Assembly (NCBI GenBank): GCA_017936605.1
Contig: JAGBFH010000010.1
Coordinates: forward strand, 62,001 to 126,000
DNA: 64,000 nt
Source: Tidjanibacter sp.
Lineage (GTDB): Bacteria > Bacteroidota > Bacteroidia > Bacteroidales > Rikenellaceae
Direction of reading: 5' to 3'
The position numbers were made by a program, and so were the translations under genes. Positions 44,678-54,400 of this stretch are shown here, in pieces. The stretch's first letter is position 1. Every line of letters begins with the position of its first letter. The notes under the pieces were generated by a model. That model was not told where the DNA came from. It made no database searches and saw only the letters and a program-made list of their open reading frames with translations.

Positions 44678-45427
44678 TTACTCTACGGCTGCGGGAATAT
44701 TCAGGGGCAACAGGGGGTTAGCTGCGCCCTCGAGTTTGAGCTCCTCAGCAACTGCGGGAAGAGCACCAACGCTCACCCAACCTGCGGTCTCGAGGATAAC
44801 GCCGAGGCCGATGGTGTCTGCCAGAGGCATAGGAAGCATCTCGCGGATGATCTGAATCTCCACAGCGGCGGTGGTGTCGTCGATCATATTGGCGATGGAG
44901 GAGCTTGCGCCGCCACCTACGCCGAGGTTAACCCACTCCCAAGCGGTCGAGAGGTCCTCGCCACCGAACATATACATCGAGGGATCCCACGATTTGCCAC
45001 CGAGCTGAGTGGTGTACTCTGCGTCGAACTCATAGAAGCTGCCCTGCAACATCAGGCCAACACCCTCATCCCAAGCGTTGATGTGACCGGTCAGAGCGTC
45101 GTTGTCGTCGTTGATGAAGAGGTCGATGGTGCGGATGTCGGTGGGGTCATACTCCAGATAGAGGCAGATGAAATACTCGTCAGCGTAGGCCTTGAGGGTC
45201 TTGAGCTGGGTGTACTTGGGGGTACCCTCGGTGGGGAGAGTAGCGGTTGCGGCCTCTACTGCTGCCCAGTCGGCATAGTCACCGTCGATGATGATAGCGC
45301 TCTCGAAATCGGGCTCGGGTTCCACGATAGGATCGTCACCGGGGTTGGGATCGGGTTTCACGGGCTCCTCGCCACAAGCGAAGAGCATAGCTGCCACAGC
45401 AGCCAAAGCAATAAATTTCTTAATCAT
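44678..45427 (-). CDS. DGDYADW-domain surface lipoprotein
   Basis: 249 residues. The lipobox LFACGEE gives Cys18. A proline- and acid-rich linker precedes a single beta domain that starts IIIDGDYADWAAVEAAT and contains KAYADEYFICLYLEYD. The opening motif (DGxxxDW) is that of CBM9/DOMON-like carbohydrate-binding domains. Surface location and glycan binding are inferred from this and from the locus. Shares the motif with the proteins at 45484-46782 and 47131-47889. Confidence 0.65.
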   Translation of the reverse strand: MIKKFIALAAVAAMLFACGEEPVKPDPNPGDDPIVEPEPDFESAIIIDGDYADWAAVEAATATLPTEGTPKYTQLKTLKAYADEYFICLYLEYDPTDIRTIDLFINDDNDALTGHINAWDEGVGLMLQGSFYEFDAEYTTQLGGKSWDPSMYMFGGEDLSTAWEWVNLGVGGGASSSIANMIDDTTAAVEIQIIREMLPMPLADTIGLGVILETAGWVSVGALPAVAEELKLEGAANPLLPLNIPAAVE

Positions 45428-45483
45428 TGTGTTAAGTGGTTTTTTAATTGGTTATTGTTTAGTTAATAAAAGGGTCTTTTTTC

Positions 45484-46782
45484 TTACTCCGCTGCGGGAA
45501 CGGGGAATACGAGCGCATTGCCATCGTGGGGCATCACACCCGAAGGCTCGCCCGAAGTACCATAGGTCGCCACACCAATACCCACATTGGGGCCGGTGAT
45601 AAGGCTATTGATACTCTCGCGTGCGATTGCAAACTCAACAGCCACAAGGCCTTCGGCGATGGTGGTTGCAGGGGAGGAGTTCACGATTTCGTGACTGCCA
45701 ACGGAGTAACCACCCCACCTGAAGGGTGCAGAATAGGGTGCGCCACCGTCACAGAGAGTACAGCTCCAAATCAGCAACTCGCCTTTTACATTGGGCAACA
45801 TCCAGTTGTAGCTACCGGTCGTGGGGTCGTTATCGAGATCAAGGGTCATAATAAACTCAACCGAAGCCTCAACTGCCACCTCCATATAACCATAGATGTT
45901 GTTTGCATCGGCACAAACCTTGAGGGTTTTGCAGATAACATTTGAGGTTGCATCGGCGGGAAGGGTTGCAACATTCTTGGTCACAGCATCCCAATCGGCA
46001 AAAGCACCGTCGATAGCGATTGCCACATTAACATCTCCATCAACCGACTCCTCGGGTTTGGCCTCAAGAGTGCCGAGGTTGTAGATTTTGTTCTTCTCGA
46101 AGTTGATGGTTTTCGACTTGACAACCTCGCCTTTGATGGTTGCCGAAAGGGTAATCTCGCCCGAGCTGAACATAGGAACATATACATCGGTGCCTGCGGG
46201 GAAGGTGTACTCTTTATACTGACCGATACCCCAGCTCTTGACTGCGCCAAAGACGCTCTTGCTTGTGGTGAAGGTTACCGAGTGCTCCGAGGAGTACTTC
46301 AAAACGGGATATACATCCATCACGATTTTGCTCTCGCCAAGTGCGGAGGTAGAGCCCACCATAACAACGCCGTCGAGGCCCGCCTCGGAGTCACACAAAA
46401 CGCCGGCGCCAAGACCATTCACGGGGTCCTCTACAAGGTGGAACACATCACGGCTCTGGCCTTTGAGTGCGCCTACGCCCTCTGCGGTGCAGGTGAACTT
46501 ACCGGTCGCGCTGGAGTAGGTGAACCAGAAGTTGTTCTCGGGATTGGTAGCGTCACCACCCCAAGCGGTGGTAACCAACAGGCGGTCGCCATCCTCAAAA
46601 TAGAGCTGTCGTTTGCCCTCCTCGAGGTCGCCGAGGGCGATACGGGTCGACTCGCTAATCTCCACCTCAATCGAGAGGCTCTCCTGGCCCTCGGGGGTGA
46701 TATTGTCGTCAATGTCGTTCTGGCAAGCCACTGCGCCCAAAGCAACAATAGCACTTGCAATAAAATAGAAAATCTTTTTCAT
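45484..46782 (-). CDS. Fimbrillin-like plus DGxxxDW-domain lipoprotein
   Basis: 432 residues. The lipobox GAVACQN gives Cys20. The N-terminal 250 residues resemble fimbrillin-like surface domains (STRIALGDLEEGKRQLYFED ... GDRLLVTTAWGG). The C-terminal part starts AIAIDGAFADWDAVTKN and has KVCADANNIYGYMEV, the CBM9/DOMON-like module of its neighbours. A two-domain surface adhesin or binder is likely. The 43-aa peptide gene lies 42 nt upstream. Confidence 0.65.
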   Translation of the reverse strand: MKKIFYFIASAIVALGAVACQNDIDDNITPEGQESLSIEVEISESTRIALGDLEEGKRQLYFEDGDRLLVTTAWGGDATNPENNFWFTYSSATGKFTCTAEGVGALKGQSRDVFHLVEDPVNGLGAGVLCDSEAGLDGVVMVGSTSALGESKIVMDVYPVLKYSSEHSVTFTTSKSVFGAVKSWGIGQYKEYTFPAGTDVYVPMFSSGEITLSATIKGEVVKSKTINFEKNKIYNLGTLEAKPEESVDGDVNVAIAIDGAFADWDAVTKNVATLPADATSNVICKTLKVCADANNIYGYMEVAVEASVEFIMTLDLDNDPTTGSYNWMLPNVKGELLIWSCTLCDGGAPYSAPFRWGGYSVGSHEIVNSSPATTIAEGLVAVEFAIARESINSLITGPNVGIGVATYGTSGEPSGVMPHDGNALVFPVPAAE

Positions 46783-46824
46783 CTTGTTTCTCTCTGTTTT
46801 GCTTCTGATTGTTGGACTTTGGGT

Positions 46825-46956
46825 TTACCACTCAACCTCCTCTTCGGTGAGGTAGATGTCATTGATACCGTCTACGGTCTGGGTGCTCATTGCGATACCC
46901 ATCTCTACGGCCATCTCTACGATGTCGAGTGTTGGATTTGTGTAAGTTTTTTTCAT
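46825..46956 (-). CDS. 43-residue conserved-type small peptide
   Basis: ATG at 46956, stop TAA at 46825-46827. The N-terminus is MKKTYTNPTLDIVEM, followed by an acidic region ending LTEEEVEW. Short proteins opening MKKxYxNPxxxxVE are frequent beside Sus and fimbrillin-type genes in Bacteroidales. Their function is unknown and no leader-type modification enzyme is nearby. The A-rich upstream region and the 42-nt gap to the next gene support translation. It could be a regulatory or assembly peptide (speculation). Confidence 0.6.
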   Translation of the reverse strand: MKKTYTNPTLDIVEMAVEMGIAMSTQTVDGINDIYLTEEEVEW

Positions 46957-46986
46957 TTGTAGTTTTTTGTAATTAGGTTTATATTG

Positions 46987-47118
46987 AGCTTTCAGTTCTC
47001 AGTTCTCAGTTTTCAGTTTGCTCCACCGCAGGGTATCACCCCCACGGTGGATAGGTCCTTGTGGCCAAGTCGAGAACAAACCGAACGGCTAAGCCACAAA
47101 GGTTTTGGTCTTTATGCT
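46987..47118 (-). repeat. Heptamer array and paired hairpins after the 47131 gene
   Basis: TCAGTTC/TCAGTTT heptamers (46987-47022) are followed by TCCACCG/CGGTGGA (about 47024-47054) and a long CCTTGTGGC/GCCACAAAGG pairing (about 47058-47103). They lie between two minus-strand lipoprotein genes and could act as a transcript-processing or attenuation region. Confidence 0.5.
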
Positions 47119-47130
47119 ATCAGGCAAAGA

Positions 47131-47889
47131 CTATTTGTCGATAGTTACAACCATCTGGGTGGTAGCGCCCTCGGGATTCTCGTCGGTAGCAGTGAGGATG
47201 GGAAGTGCACCAACAGTGCTCCAGTTCTGCTGGATGTCGAAGCTGATGGTGAAGGTGTCTGCCCACTGTGCGGGGAACATCTCGCGTACAACCTGAATCT
47301 CATATGCATTGCCAGCACCAGCACCGCTTGCTACACCATTACCCTCGGTAATGATAGCGCCCCAGTTGTGCTCCTCGTCAGCAGGAACACCTACAGGGTG
47401 CCACTCCCAACCGGTAGCACCAACCTCGCCACCCCAGGGGAATACGCCAGGATCGTAGCTGCCAAAGTTGCCAGCACCGTCGAAGAGGTTACCCTCGAGC
47501 AACCACTCCGAGCAAGCAGGAGCCCACAGTGCATCGCCACCACCGGTAGTCTCGCTGCCGTCAGCATTGATGTACATATGGAAAGGTGCCGAGTTGCGGT
47601 CTGCAATGACTACCTCGTCGAACTCGAGGTAAACATTCAGGAACATCTGGTCGGCGTAAACTTTAACAACGGTCAAACCATCATGCTTAACGGGAAGCTC
47701 GGGAAGCTCAGCTACAACAACTTTGCTTGCATCGAGTGCAGCCCAGTCGCTGAAGTCACCGTCTACAGTGATGAGGCTCTCGAAATCGGGCTCCTCAACA
47801 CCGTTGTTGTTGTTATTGTTGTTGTCCTCTGTCTCGCCACAAGCGATCAACATAGCAGCCATAGCTGCAATTGCAAAAAATTTTTTCAT
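47131..47889 (-). CDS. DGDFSDW-domain surface lipoprotein with poly-Asn linker
   Basis: 252 residues. The lipobox MLIACGE gives Cys17. A seven-Asn linker is encoded by a GTT/ATT-rich microsatellite (47803-47826). The single beta domain opens ITVDGDFSDWAALDASK and has KVYADQMFLNVYLEFDE, close in plan to the 44678 protein. Likely surface glycan-binding lipoprotein of the locus. The tri-nucleotide tract could vary in length without changing frame. Confidence 0.65.
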   Translation of the reverse strand: MKKFFAIAAMAAMLIACGETEDNNNNNNNGVEEPDFESLITVDGDFSDWAALDASKVVVAELPELPVKHDGLTVVKVYADQMFLNVYLEFDEVVIADRNSAPFHMYINADGSETTGGGDALWAPACSEWLLEGNLFDGAGNFGSYDPGVFPWGGEVGATGWEWHPVGVPADEEHNWGAIITEGNGVASGAGAGNAYEIQVVREMFPAQWADTFTISFDIQQNWSTVGALPILTATDENPEGATTQMVVTIDK

Positions 47890-48038
47890 AGCTTTTTGTT
47901 TTTTGTTAGTTAAGAAAAGTTAGGTTTGTTTTTATTGGTTTGTTTTTATTGGTTTGTTTTGTTTGTGTCTTTCAACCATTTGGGCGTGGGAGGGTGGCTC
48001 ACAGAGGTAGCCACCCGTCACACCCTAAAATCTAATGA

Positions 48039-49739
48039 CTACCTGGGGTTCTGCTCGATACCGCTCACCAGATACTCATCCGAAGGAATCTGGTAGGGGA
48101 TACGATTGTCGGTGTAGTCGATAACCTCCCAAGTGTGAACACCGGCAAACTGGCGGTCCATCTTCAGGCCGTTGCGGTATACATCCTGGGTGCGGTGTGC
48201 CTCGAAGCAGAGCTCCATACGACGCTCGTCGAGAACAACCTCCAGAACGCTGTCGTAGCCGTGCTCGTTCCACTTGTAGCTGCCATCCCAAGCGGGAATA
48301 CCAGCCCTCTGGCGGATGACATTAACATCGGCCAGCGCGCCTGCATCGTCACCGAGTTTGGCCTTAGCCTCTGCACGGTTCAGAACAACCTCTGCCCAGC
48401 GAATCATAATGGGCGACGAAAGGTTGGGGTCGCCATCCTGACCCGAGAACTTGTTCATCATATAGAGGGGGAAGCTCTGGCGAACACCCACAATCATATC
48501 GGCGTTGGGGCGAACATAGCAGCGAGTCTTCTTGCCATTGTACTGGATGAAGGTCTGGGGATAGCCATCAACCATCTCCTCCTCAACAACATACTGTTTG
48601 CTCTGGTAGGTGAAAGCCCACTTGCCCTCGGCATTCTTGGTAACATTGTTGGTAACCTCATTCTCATAGAAGTCGTTGCCATCCGAAGGAACAGCCCAGT
48701 GTACAAGACGCTTGTCCTCCTCGCCGGTAGCGCCATACTGCTCGAAGTAGGCATTGAAACGCTTATCCTCGGGGTGACGGAGGAAGAGCTCCATCAGAGG
48801 ATCCGACCAGTAGATCTCGCACCAACCGGTACCACCGGTACCATCGGGCGAGTAGTACATCGAACCAACCGAGCTACGCTCCTGAGTCTCAACAGCGGTG
48901 TGAGCAACGCACCAGAGGGTCTCCTTCGAGCTGCGAGCGTTCACAAAGATGTTCCTCAGGTCGGGATCGAGGTTGGCTGCGGGGTTGCCGCCGAGGAGCT
49001 GGTTGGTAATCTCCAGAACCTTGTCGTTCTCACCCATATAGAGATATACGCGCGAGAGAAGAGCCATAGCAGCATCGTAGCCAATGTAACCTGCATCACC
49101 ACGGCGCGAGCCATTCTTCATAAGCTCGGCAGCCTCGAGGAGGTCGGCAACAACCTGATCGTAAACCTCGCCTACGGTCGCACGCTTGGTCTCCGAGCAG
49201 TCGGTCGAAGTGCGCAGAACAACACCGAGGTTGTCGCGGCCACACGAGTAGGGCTTAGCGTAGAGGGTAACCAGGTGGAAGTGAGCAATAGCCCTCATAA
49301 AGAGGTTCTCACCCTTCATATGGTCGCTCTCGGTCGAAGCACCAGTGGGGATTGCGTTGATGTTGGAGTTGGCTCCGTAGATAATCTTGTAGGCAACAAA
49401 CCAGTAGTAGTTGTTGTTACGAAGAGTAGCATTGTCGGAGTAGGTGTATGCCTCATACAGAGGGTCGGTAGTACGGCCCGAGAGAGTCATATTGTCACCG
49501 CGGAACTCGCTCATCTGGAAGTAGTGACGAATATAGGTGTTACCCGAGTAGGTCGAACCGTTGTAGAGCAAGCAGTCCTTGAACATCGCGTAGTTGCCGT
49601 CGGTGGTGTAGACAGCAGCACCCGGATCGGCCTCAAGCTGAGCCGAGGTCATAGTGTCCGAACGGAAGTAGTCCATCTCGCACGACACCATAGCCATTGC
49701 CAGCAGGGCGATAAGTGAAATGTTAAATATCTTTTTCAT
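48039..49739 (-). CDS. SusD/RagB-family lipoprotein (second copy)
   Basis: 566 residues. The lipobox MVSCEMDYF gives Cys20. Helical TPR-like region with typical SusD features (MRAIAHFHLVTLYAKPYSCG; ALLSRVYLYMGE; MIRWAEVVLNRAEAKAKLGD; DERRMELCFEAHRTQDVYR). It binds glycan at the cell surface and lids the SusC pore. It is a paralogue of the gene directly upstream. Both mature proteins open CEMDY(F/Y)RSDTMTSAQL. An inverted repeat (GGGTGGCT/AGCCACCC) lies 3' at about 47993-48018. Confidence 0.92.
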   Translation of the reverse strand: MKKIFNISLIALLAMAMVSCEMDYFRSDTMTSAQLEADPGAAVYTTDGNYAMFKDCLLYNGSTYSGNTYIRHYFQMSEFRGDNMTLSGRTTDPLYEAYTYSDNATLRNNNYYWFVAYKIIYGANSNINAIPTGASTESDHMKGENLFMRAIAHFHLVTLYAKPYSCGRDNLGVVLRTSTDCSETKRATVGEVYDQVVADLLEAAELMKNGSRRGDAGYIGYDAAMALLSRVYLYMGENDKVLEITNQLLGGNPAANLDPDLRNIFVNARSSKETLWCVAHTAVETQERSSVGSMYYSPDGTGGTGWCEIYWSDPLMELFLRHPEDKRFNAYFEQYGATGEEDKRLVHWAVPSDGNDFYENEVTNNVTKNAEGKWAFTYQSKQYVVEEEMVDGYPQTFIQYNGKKTRCYVRPNADMIVGVRQSFPLYMMNKFSGQDGDPNLSSPIMIRWAEVVLNRAEAKAKLGDDAGALADVNVIRQRAGIPAWDGSYKWNEHGYDSVLEVVLDERRMELCFEAHRTQDVYRNGLKMDRQFAGVHTWEVIDYTDNRIPYQIPSDEYLVSGIEQNPR

Positions 49740-49772
49740 AATTGTTTTGATTTTGTCTTGGTTGTTTGCGGA

Positions 49773-51464
49773 TTAGGGATTCTGATCGATGCCACTCACC
49801 GAAATCTCATCGAAGGGAATACGGAAGAGTATGCGAGGATCATCGTAACTTACTACCTCCCAAGGCTGAACACCGGCAAACCTGCGGTCCATCGAGCGTT
49901 TCTGGCGATAGACATCAAAGGTGCGGTGGGCCTCATAGCAGAGCTCCATACGGCGCTCGTCATTCACAACATCAATCACTTCGGAGTAACCACGCTCGGC
50001 CATATTGGCGAGAGTCATCTCGGGAATACCGGCCCTCTGGCGGATGACATTCACATCCGCGAGCGCTTTGGCATCCTGACCCAACATAGCGTTGGCCTCG
50101 GCACGGTTGAGGATAACCTCCGCCCAGCGCAGCATCACAGGCGACGACAGGTTGGGGTCACCATCCTGCCAAGCGAACTTGCTGCAATAGAACTGAGGAT
50201 AGCTATTGCGGATACCGGTAATCTTGTCGGTATTCTCGCGCAGATAGCAGCGCTGCTCCTTACCCTCATACTGAATGTAGTACTCGGTGTAGTTGAAGAC
50301 GGGGCGCTCCTCGACAACATAGTGCTTGCCGTCGTAGTCGAACTCGTAGTTACCACTCGCTGCCCTCTGGACATCCACAGCTACGCAGTTCTCGTAGTTG
50401 GGGTTGCTGCCGTCGGGAACGGGCCAAGTGACCATCTTCTTGCCATCGTTCATCTGGCCGTAGAGCGAGAAGTACGAAGTGTAGCGTTTATCCTCGGGAT
50501 AGCGCTCAAAGAGGTCCAAGAGAGGATCGGTCGCGTAGCACTCACCCCAGCCGGTACCACCGGTACCATCGGGCGAGAAGAACATCGAACCGAGCGACGA
50601 GCGGTTGCGGGTGTCGGTTGCGGTATTGGCAATGCACCAGAGGGTCTCCTTCGAAGTGCGGGCATTGATGAAGTAGTTTGCCACATCGGGGTCGAGTTTG
50701 CCTGCTGCGTCGGCGCCGATCATCTCATCGGCCAGAGCCACCACCTTGTCCCACTCCTCGCGATAGAGATATACGCGAGTGAGCAAGCCGCGGGCAGCCT
50801 CATAGCTAACATAGCCTGCATCGCCCCTACGGGTGCCGTTCTTCATCAGCTCGGCAGCCTTCTCGAGGTCCTTGACAATCTGGTCGTAGACCTCTCCTAC
50901 GGTCGCGCGTTTCGTCTCCGAGCAGTCGGTCGAGATGCGCAACACCACGCCCTGATTGTCCCTACCGTGGGAGTACTGGCGCGAGAAGAGGCACGAGAGA
51001 TTCAGGTGACAAATTGCCCTAAGGAAGTAGTTTTCACCCAGCAGATGGTCATTCTCCAACGAAACGCCCTCGGGAAGGCTCTCAATAATGGTGTTGGCAG
51101 AGAAGATAATCTTATATGCTATCCACCAGAAGAACTTACCGTGTTTGAGGGTAGGATCGTCGTTGTAACAAGCTGAGTTATAGATGGGCGAGGTGGTACG
51201 GCCCGACAAGTTCACATTGTCGGCCCTCATCTCGGCCATATGGAACCACATCTTCTGATAGGTCAAACCCGAATCTTCTGTACCGCGATACTCCTGGGTG
51301 TCCTTGAACATCGAGTAGTTACCATCGGTAGTATAGACTGCCGAAGCGGGGTCGTCCTTGAGCTGTGCGGAGGTCATCGTATCGGAACGATAGTAGTCCA
51401 TCTCACAACCGCCAAGGAGAGCCACAACTCCCATCACGAAAAATATCTGGAAAATTCGTTTCAT
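49773..51464 (-). CDS. SusD/RagB-family lipoprotein (first copy)
   Basis: 563 residues. The lipobox LGGCEMDYY gives Cys20. SusD features: LRAICHLNLSCLFSRQYSHG, ARGLLTRVYLYREEWDK, VMLRWAEVILNRAEANAMLG, DERRMELCYEAHRTFDVYR. It lies 19 nt after susC, so it is the canonical partner of the SusC protein. Ligand specificity cannot be read from the sequence. Confidence 0.92.
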   Translation of the reverse strand: MKRIFQIFFVMGVVALLGGCEMDYYRSDTMTSAQLKDDPASAVYTTDGNYSMFKDTQEYRGTEDSGLTYQKMWFHMAEMRADNVNLSGRTTSPIYNSACYNDDPTLKHGKFFWWIAYKIIFSANTIIESLPEGVSLENDHLLGENYFLRAICHLNLSCLFSRQYSHGRDNQGVVLRISTDCSETKRATVGEVYDQIVKDLEKAAELMKNGTRRGDAGYVSYEAARGLLTRVYLYREEWDKVVALADEMIGADAAGKLDPDVANYFINARTSKETLWCIANTATDTRNRSSLGSMFFSPDGTGGTGWGECYATDPLLDLFERYPEDKRYTSYFSLYGQMNDGKKMVTWPVPDGSNPNYENCVAVDVQRAASGNYEFDYDGKHYVVEERPVFNYTEYYIQYEGKEQRCYLRENTDKITGIRNSYPQFYCSKFAWQDGDPNLSSPVMLRWAEVILNRAEANAMLGQDAKALADVNVIRQRAGIPEMTLANMAERGYSEVIDVVNDERRMELCYEAHRTFDVYRQKRSMDRRFAGVQPWEVVSYDDPRILFRIPFDEISVSGIDQNP

Positions 51465-51483
51465 TGTACCTACCTATTATCAT

Positions 51484-54400
51484 TTAGAATTTCACATCAA
51501 TACCTGCGGTGATACTCATAGGTACAGGATAGTTGGTCGAGTATGTACCTGCGAGCTCATAGGCGCTCGACTCCAGACGAACCTCGGGGTCCATACCGGA
51601 GAACTTGGTGAGAGTGAAGATGTTGTCTGCCGATACGAATACGCGAGCCGACTGCATCGAGAGCTTGTCGGTGAGCGACTTGGGCAGAGTGTAACCAATA
51701 GTGATGTTGCGCAGACGGAAGAAGCTGCCATCCTCCAAGTAGCGCGACGAAATAGAGTTGGAAGCCTTGTTACCGTTCAGCACAAGTTTGGGGTGAGTGG
51801 CGATGTCGCCCTCCTGCTCCCAACGAGTCCAACCAAGACCGTTGTCGTGCGACTGCATATTGTAGTCCGAGTATGCACCATCGGCATCCATCGATACACG
51901 AGCGTAGTTGAATATCTTGTTGCCAACAACGAACGCACCGTTCATACTGAAGCTCCAGTTCTTATAGGTCAGAGTAGTGTTCACACCACCGCTGAACAGA
52001 GGCGAAGCGCAACCTACAGCCTGGTGAGTAGCCTCTGAATAGGCGTTGGTAGTCCTGGTGGTGCCATCCTCCTCAACAACCTCCCACAGGGGATCGCCGT
52101 TTGCGGGATCTACACCCATCCATTTGGGCATATACCAAGTGTTCAGGGACTGACCCTCTTTAACCTGCTGTTTCAGACCGCTCGAGTTGGCCTGCAAGAA
52201 CTCACCGTTGGGCAGGTAAACTACGCTGTTGCGGTTCATACCGATGTTCATACCTACATTCCAAGTCAGGTCGCGGGTGTTGATGATGTTGCCATCAACG
52301 GCGAGCTCGATACCGCGGTTGCGGATGGTACCCACATTGTCCATAAACTCGAAGAAACCGGTGCTGGTTGCCTGAGGAACGGCCAAGAGAAGGTTGGTAT
52401 TCTTGGTGTTGTAGAGCTCCAAGGTTACATTAACATTGTTGAACAGGGTTGCATCAATACCGAAGCTGGTCATATAAGCCTCCTCCCAGCCGAGGTTGGG
52501 GTTAGCCTGACGCTCCAGAACGGCTGCTACGATATCCTCATATTTTGCCGACAGAGAGTAGGTATCCTGATAGAGGAATGCGTCGATGTTATCGTTACCG
52601 GTCTTACCGTAACCACCACGAATCTTCAGGAAGGTGAACACATCGTTACCAAACATAAAGTCCTCTTTCGAAACAAGCCAAGCTGCCGAAACGCCGGGGA
52701 AGTAACCGCCGCGTGCTTTGGGAGCGAACTTGTAGATCTCGTCGTAGCGAACCGAAGCGGTAGCTACATATTTACCCTGGTAGGAGTACTGTGCCTGTGC
52801 CAACCAAGCCCACGAGGTCGAGGGGTGGTTGTAACCGCCCTGCTCCAGCATAACAGCGCTGCTGAGCGAAGCCTGGCCGTTGGGCATATCGGTACCACCT
52901 GCCCACATCTGCTGGCTGAAGCCGTGACCGTACTCCCAGCCTACGATACCGTCAATGCTGTGGTCGCCGAGCTCTTTGTGAGCCTTCAGAAGGTTGGTAG
53001 TGCCGAAGCCTACACCCGAACCGGTAGCGTTGTAGATGTAACCGTTGCTATAGGAAGGCGATTTGGTGCGAGGATCGATGTAGTGCTCATAGAACCAGTT
53101 GCTGGTGTCGAAACGGTTGGTCGAAGTGAGCATCAACCAGTCGTTGATCTGCCACGAGAGCTGAACATCGGCTACAGTCTGCTCCGATTTGTTGCGAGCA
53201 AAGTTGTAGAGCTCATTGTGGAGCACATTGTACTTATCGTGCGAGTACCAGGGCTGACCGTTATCCGAGCGTTTTGCGCTATCTACATAGAGCACCTCGT
53301 CGGTAACATACCAGTTACCCTCCTCATCCTGACGCTGTACATAGGGGATATCCCAAGGAAGTGCACGGTAGGCACCCTCGAGAGTCACATACGACGAAGC
53401 CTGCTGGTCGCCCGAGCGGTCGTAGCTCAAACGGATATCGAGCTGGAGGTTATCGGACAGAGCAGTCGAGAGGTTCACACGAGCCGAGCTGCGCTCGAAG
53501 TTGGTGTTCACCAGCGAACCCTCCTCATCGTAGTGGTCGATACTTACGAAGTAGTTGGTCTTGCCGCTGCGGCCTGCAACCGATGCGTAGTAGTCCTGAA
53601 CAACACCGGTCCTAAATGCCTTGTTCACCCAGTCGAAGTCCTGCTCCAAGAGGCTCTCGGGGCGCTGAATCTTGAACAGACCCTTCGAGAACATTGCCTT
53701 GTGGGCATAGTAGAGCTCCTCCGAACCCATAGGCGAGAAGCGACCCATATTTGCCCTCTTGATACCGGCGGTAGCCTTGAAGTTTACAACGGGCTTGTCG
53801 CTCTGAGCCGATTTGGTGGTAACAACGATTACACCACCCGATGCCGAAGCACCATAGAGTGCGGTAGCAGCTGCATCCTTCAGAATGGTGATGGTCTCAA
53901 CATCGTTGGGGTTGAACGAACCGCCAGCAACACCATCAACAACATACAGAGGACCTGCACCTGCGGTAATCGAACCCGTACCACGGATGCGGATATCGGC
54001 AGCCTCACCGGGCTGACCCGAAGCGCTCATAACAAGCACACCAGCAGCCTTACCCTGCAACATACTACCTACATCGCTGGTGGTCAAGTCGTTCAGAGCC
54101 TCGCTGTCGAGCGATACGATAGAGCTCGAAATCTCGGCCTTCTTCTGGGTGGTGTAACCCAGAACGACTACCTCCTCGATAGATTTTGCGTCAACCTGCA
54201 TTGCCACATTGATGGTGGTGCGACCTGCAACCTTCTCAGTCTTGCTGATGTAGCCGAGGTAGTCGAAAACGATCGACTCATTCGAACCTACCGACAGAGA
54301 ATAGTGACCGCTGCCATCAGTTGTAGTACCCGAACCGCTATCGGCGATAATGGTTACGCCGATCAGTGGCTGACCGCTCTCTGCGTCAGTAACAGTACCT

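Noticed and set aside
46825..46956. RiPP precursor interpretation of the 43-residue peptide
   Set aside because: No maturase, peptidase-transporter or radical SAM gene lies near it, and it has no core-type Cys/Ser/Thr pattern. The nearest radical SAM gene (15601) is far away.
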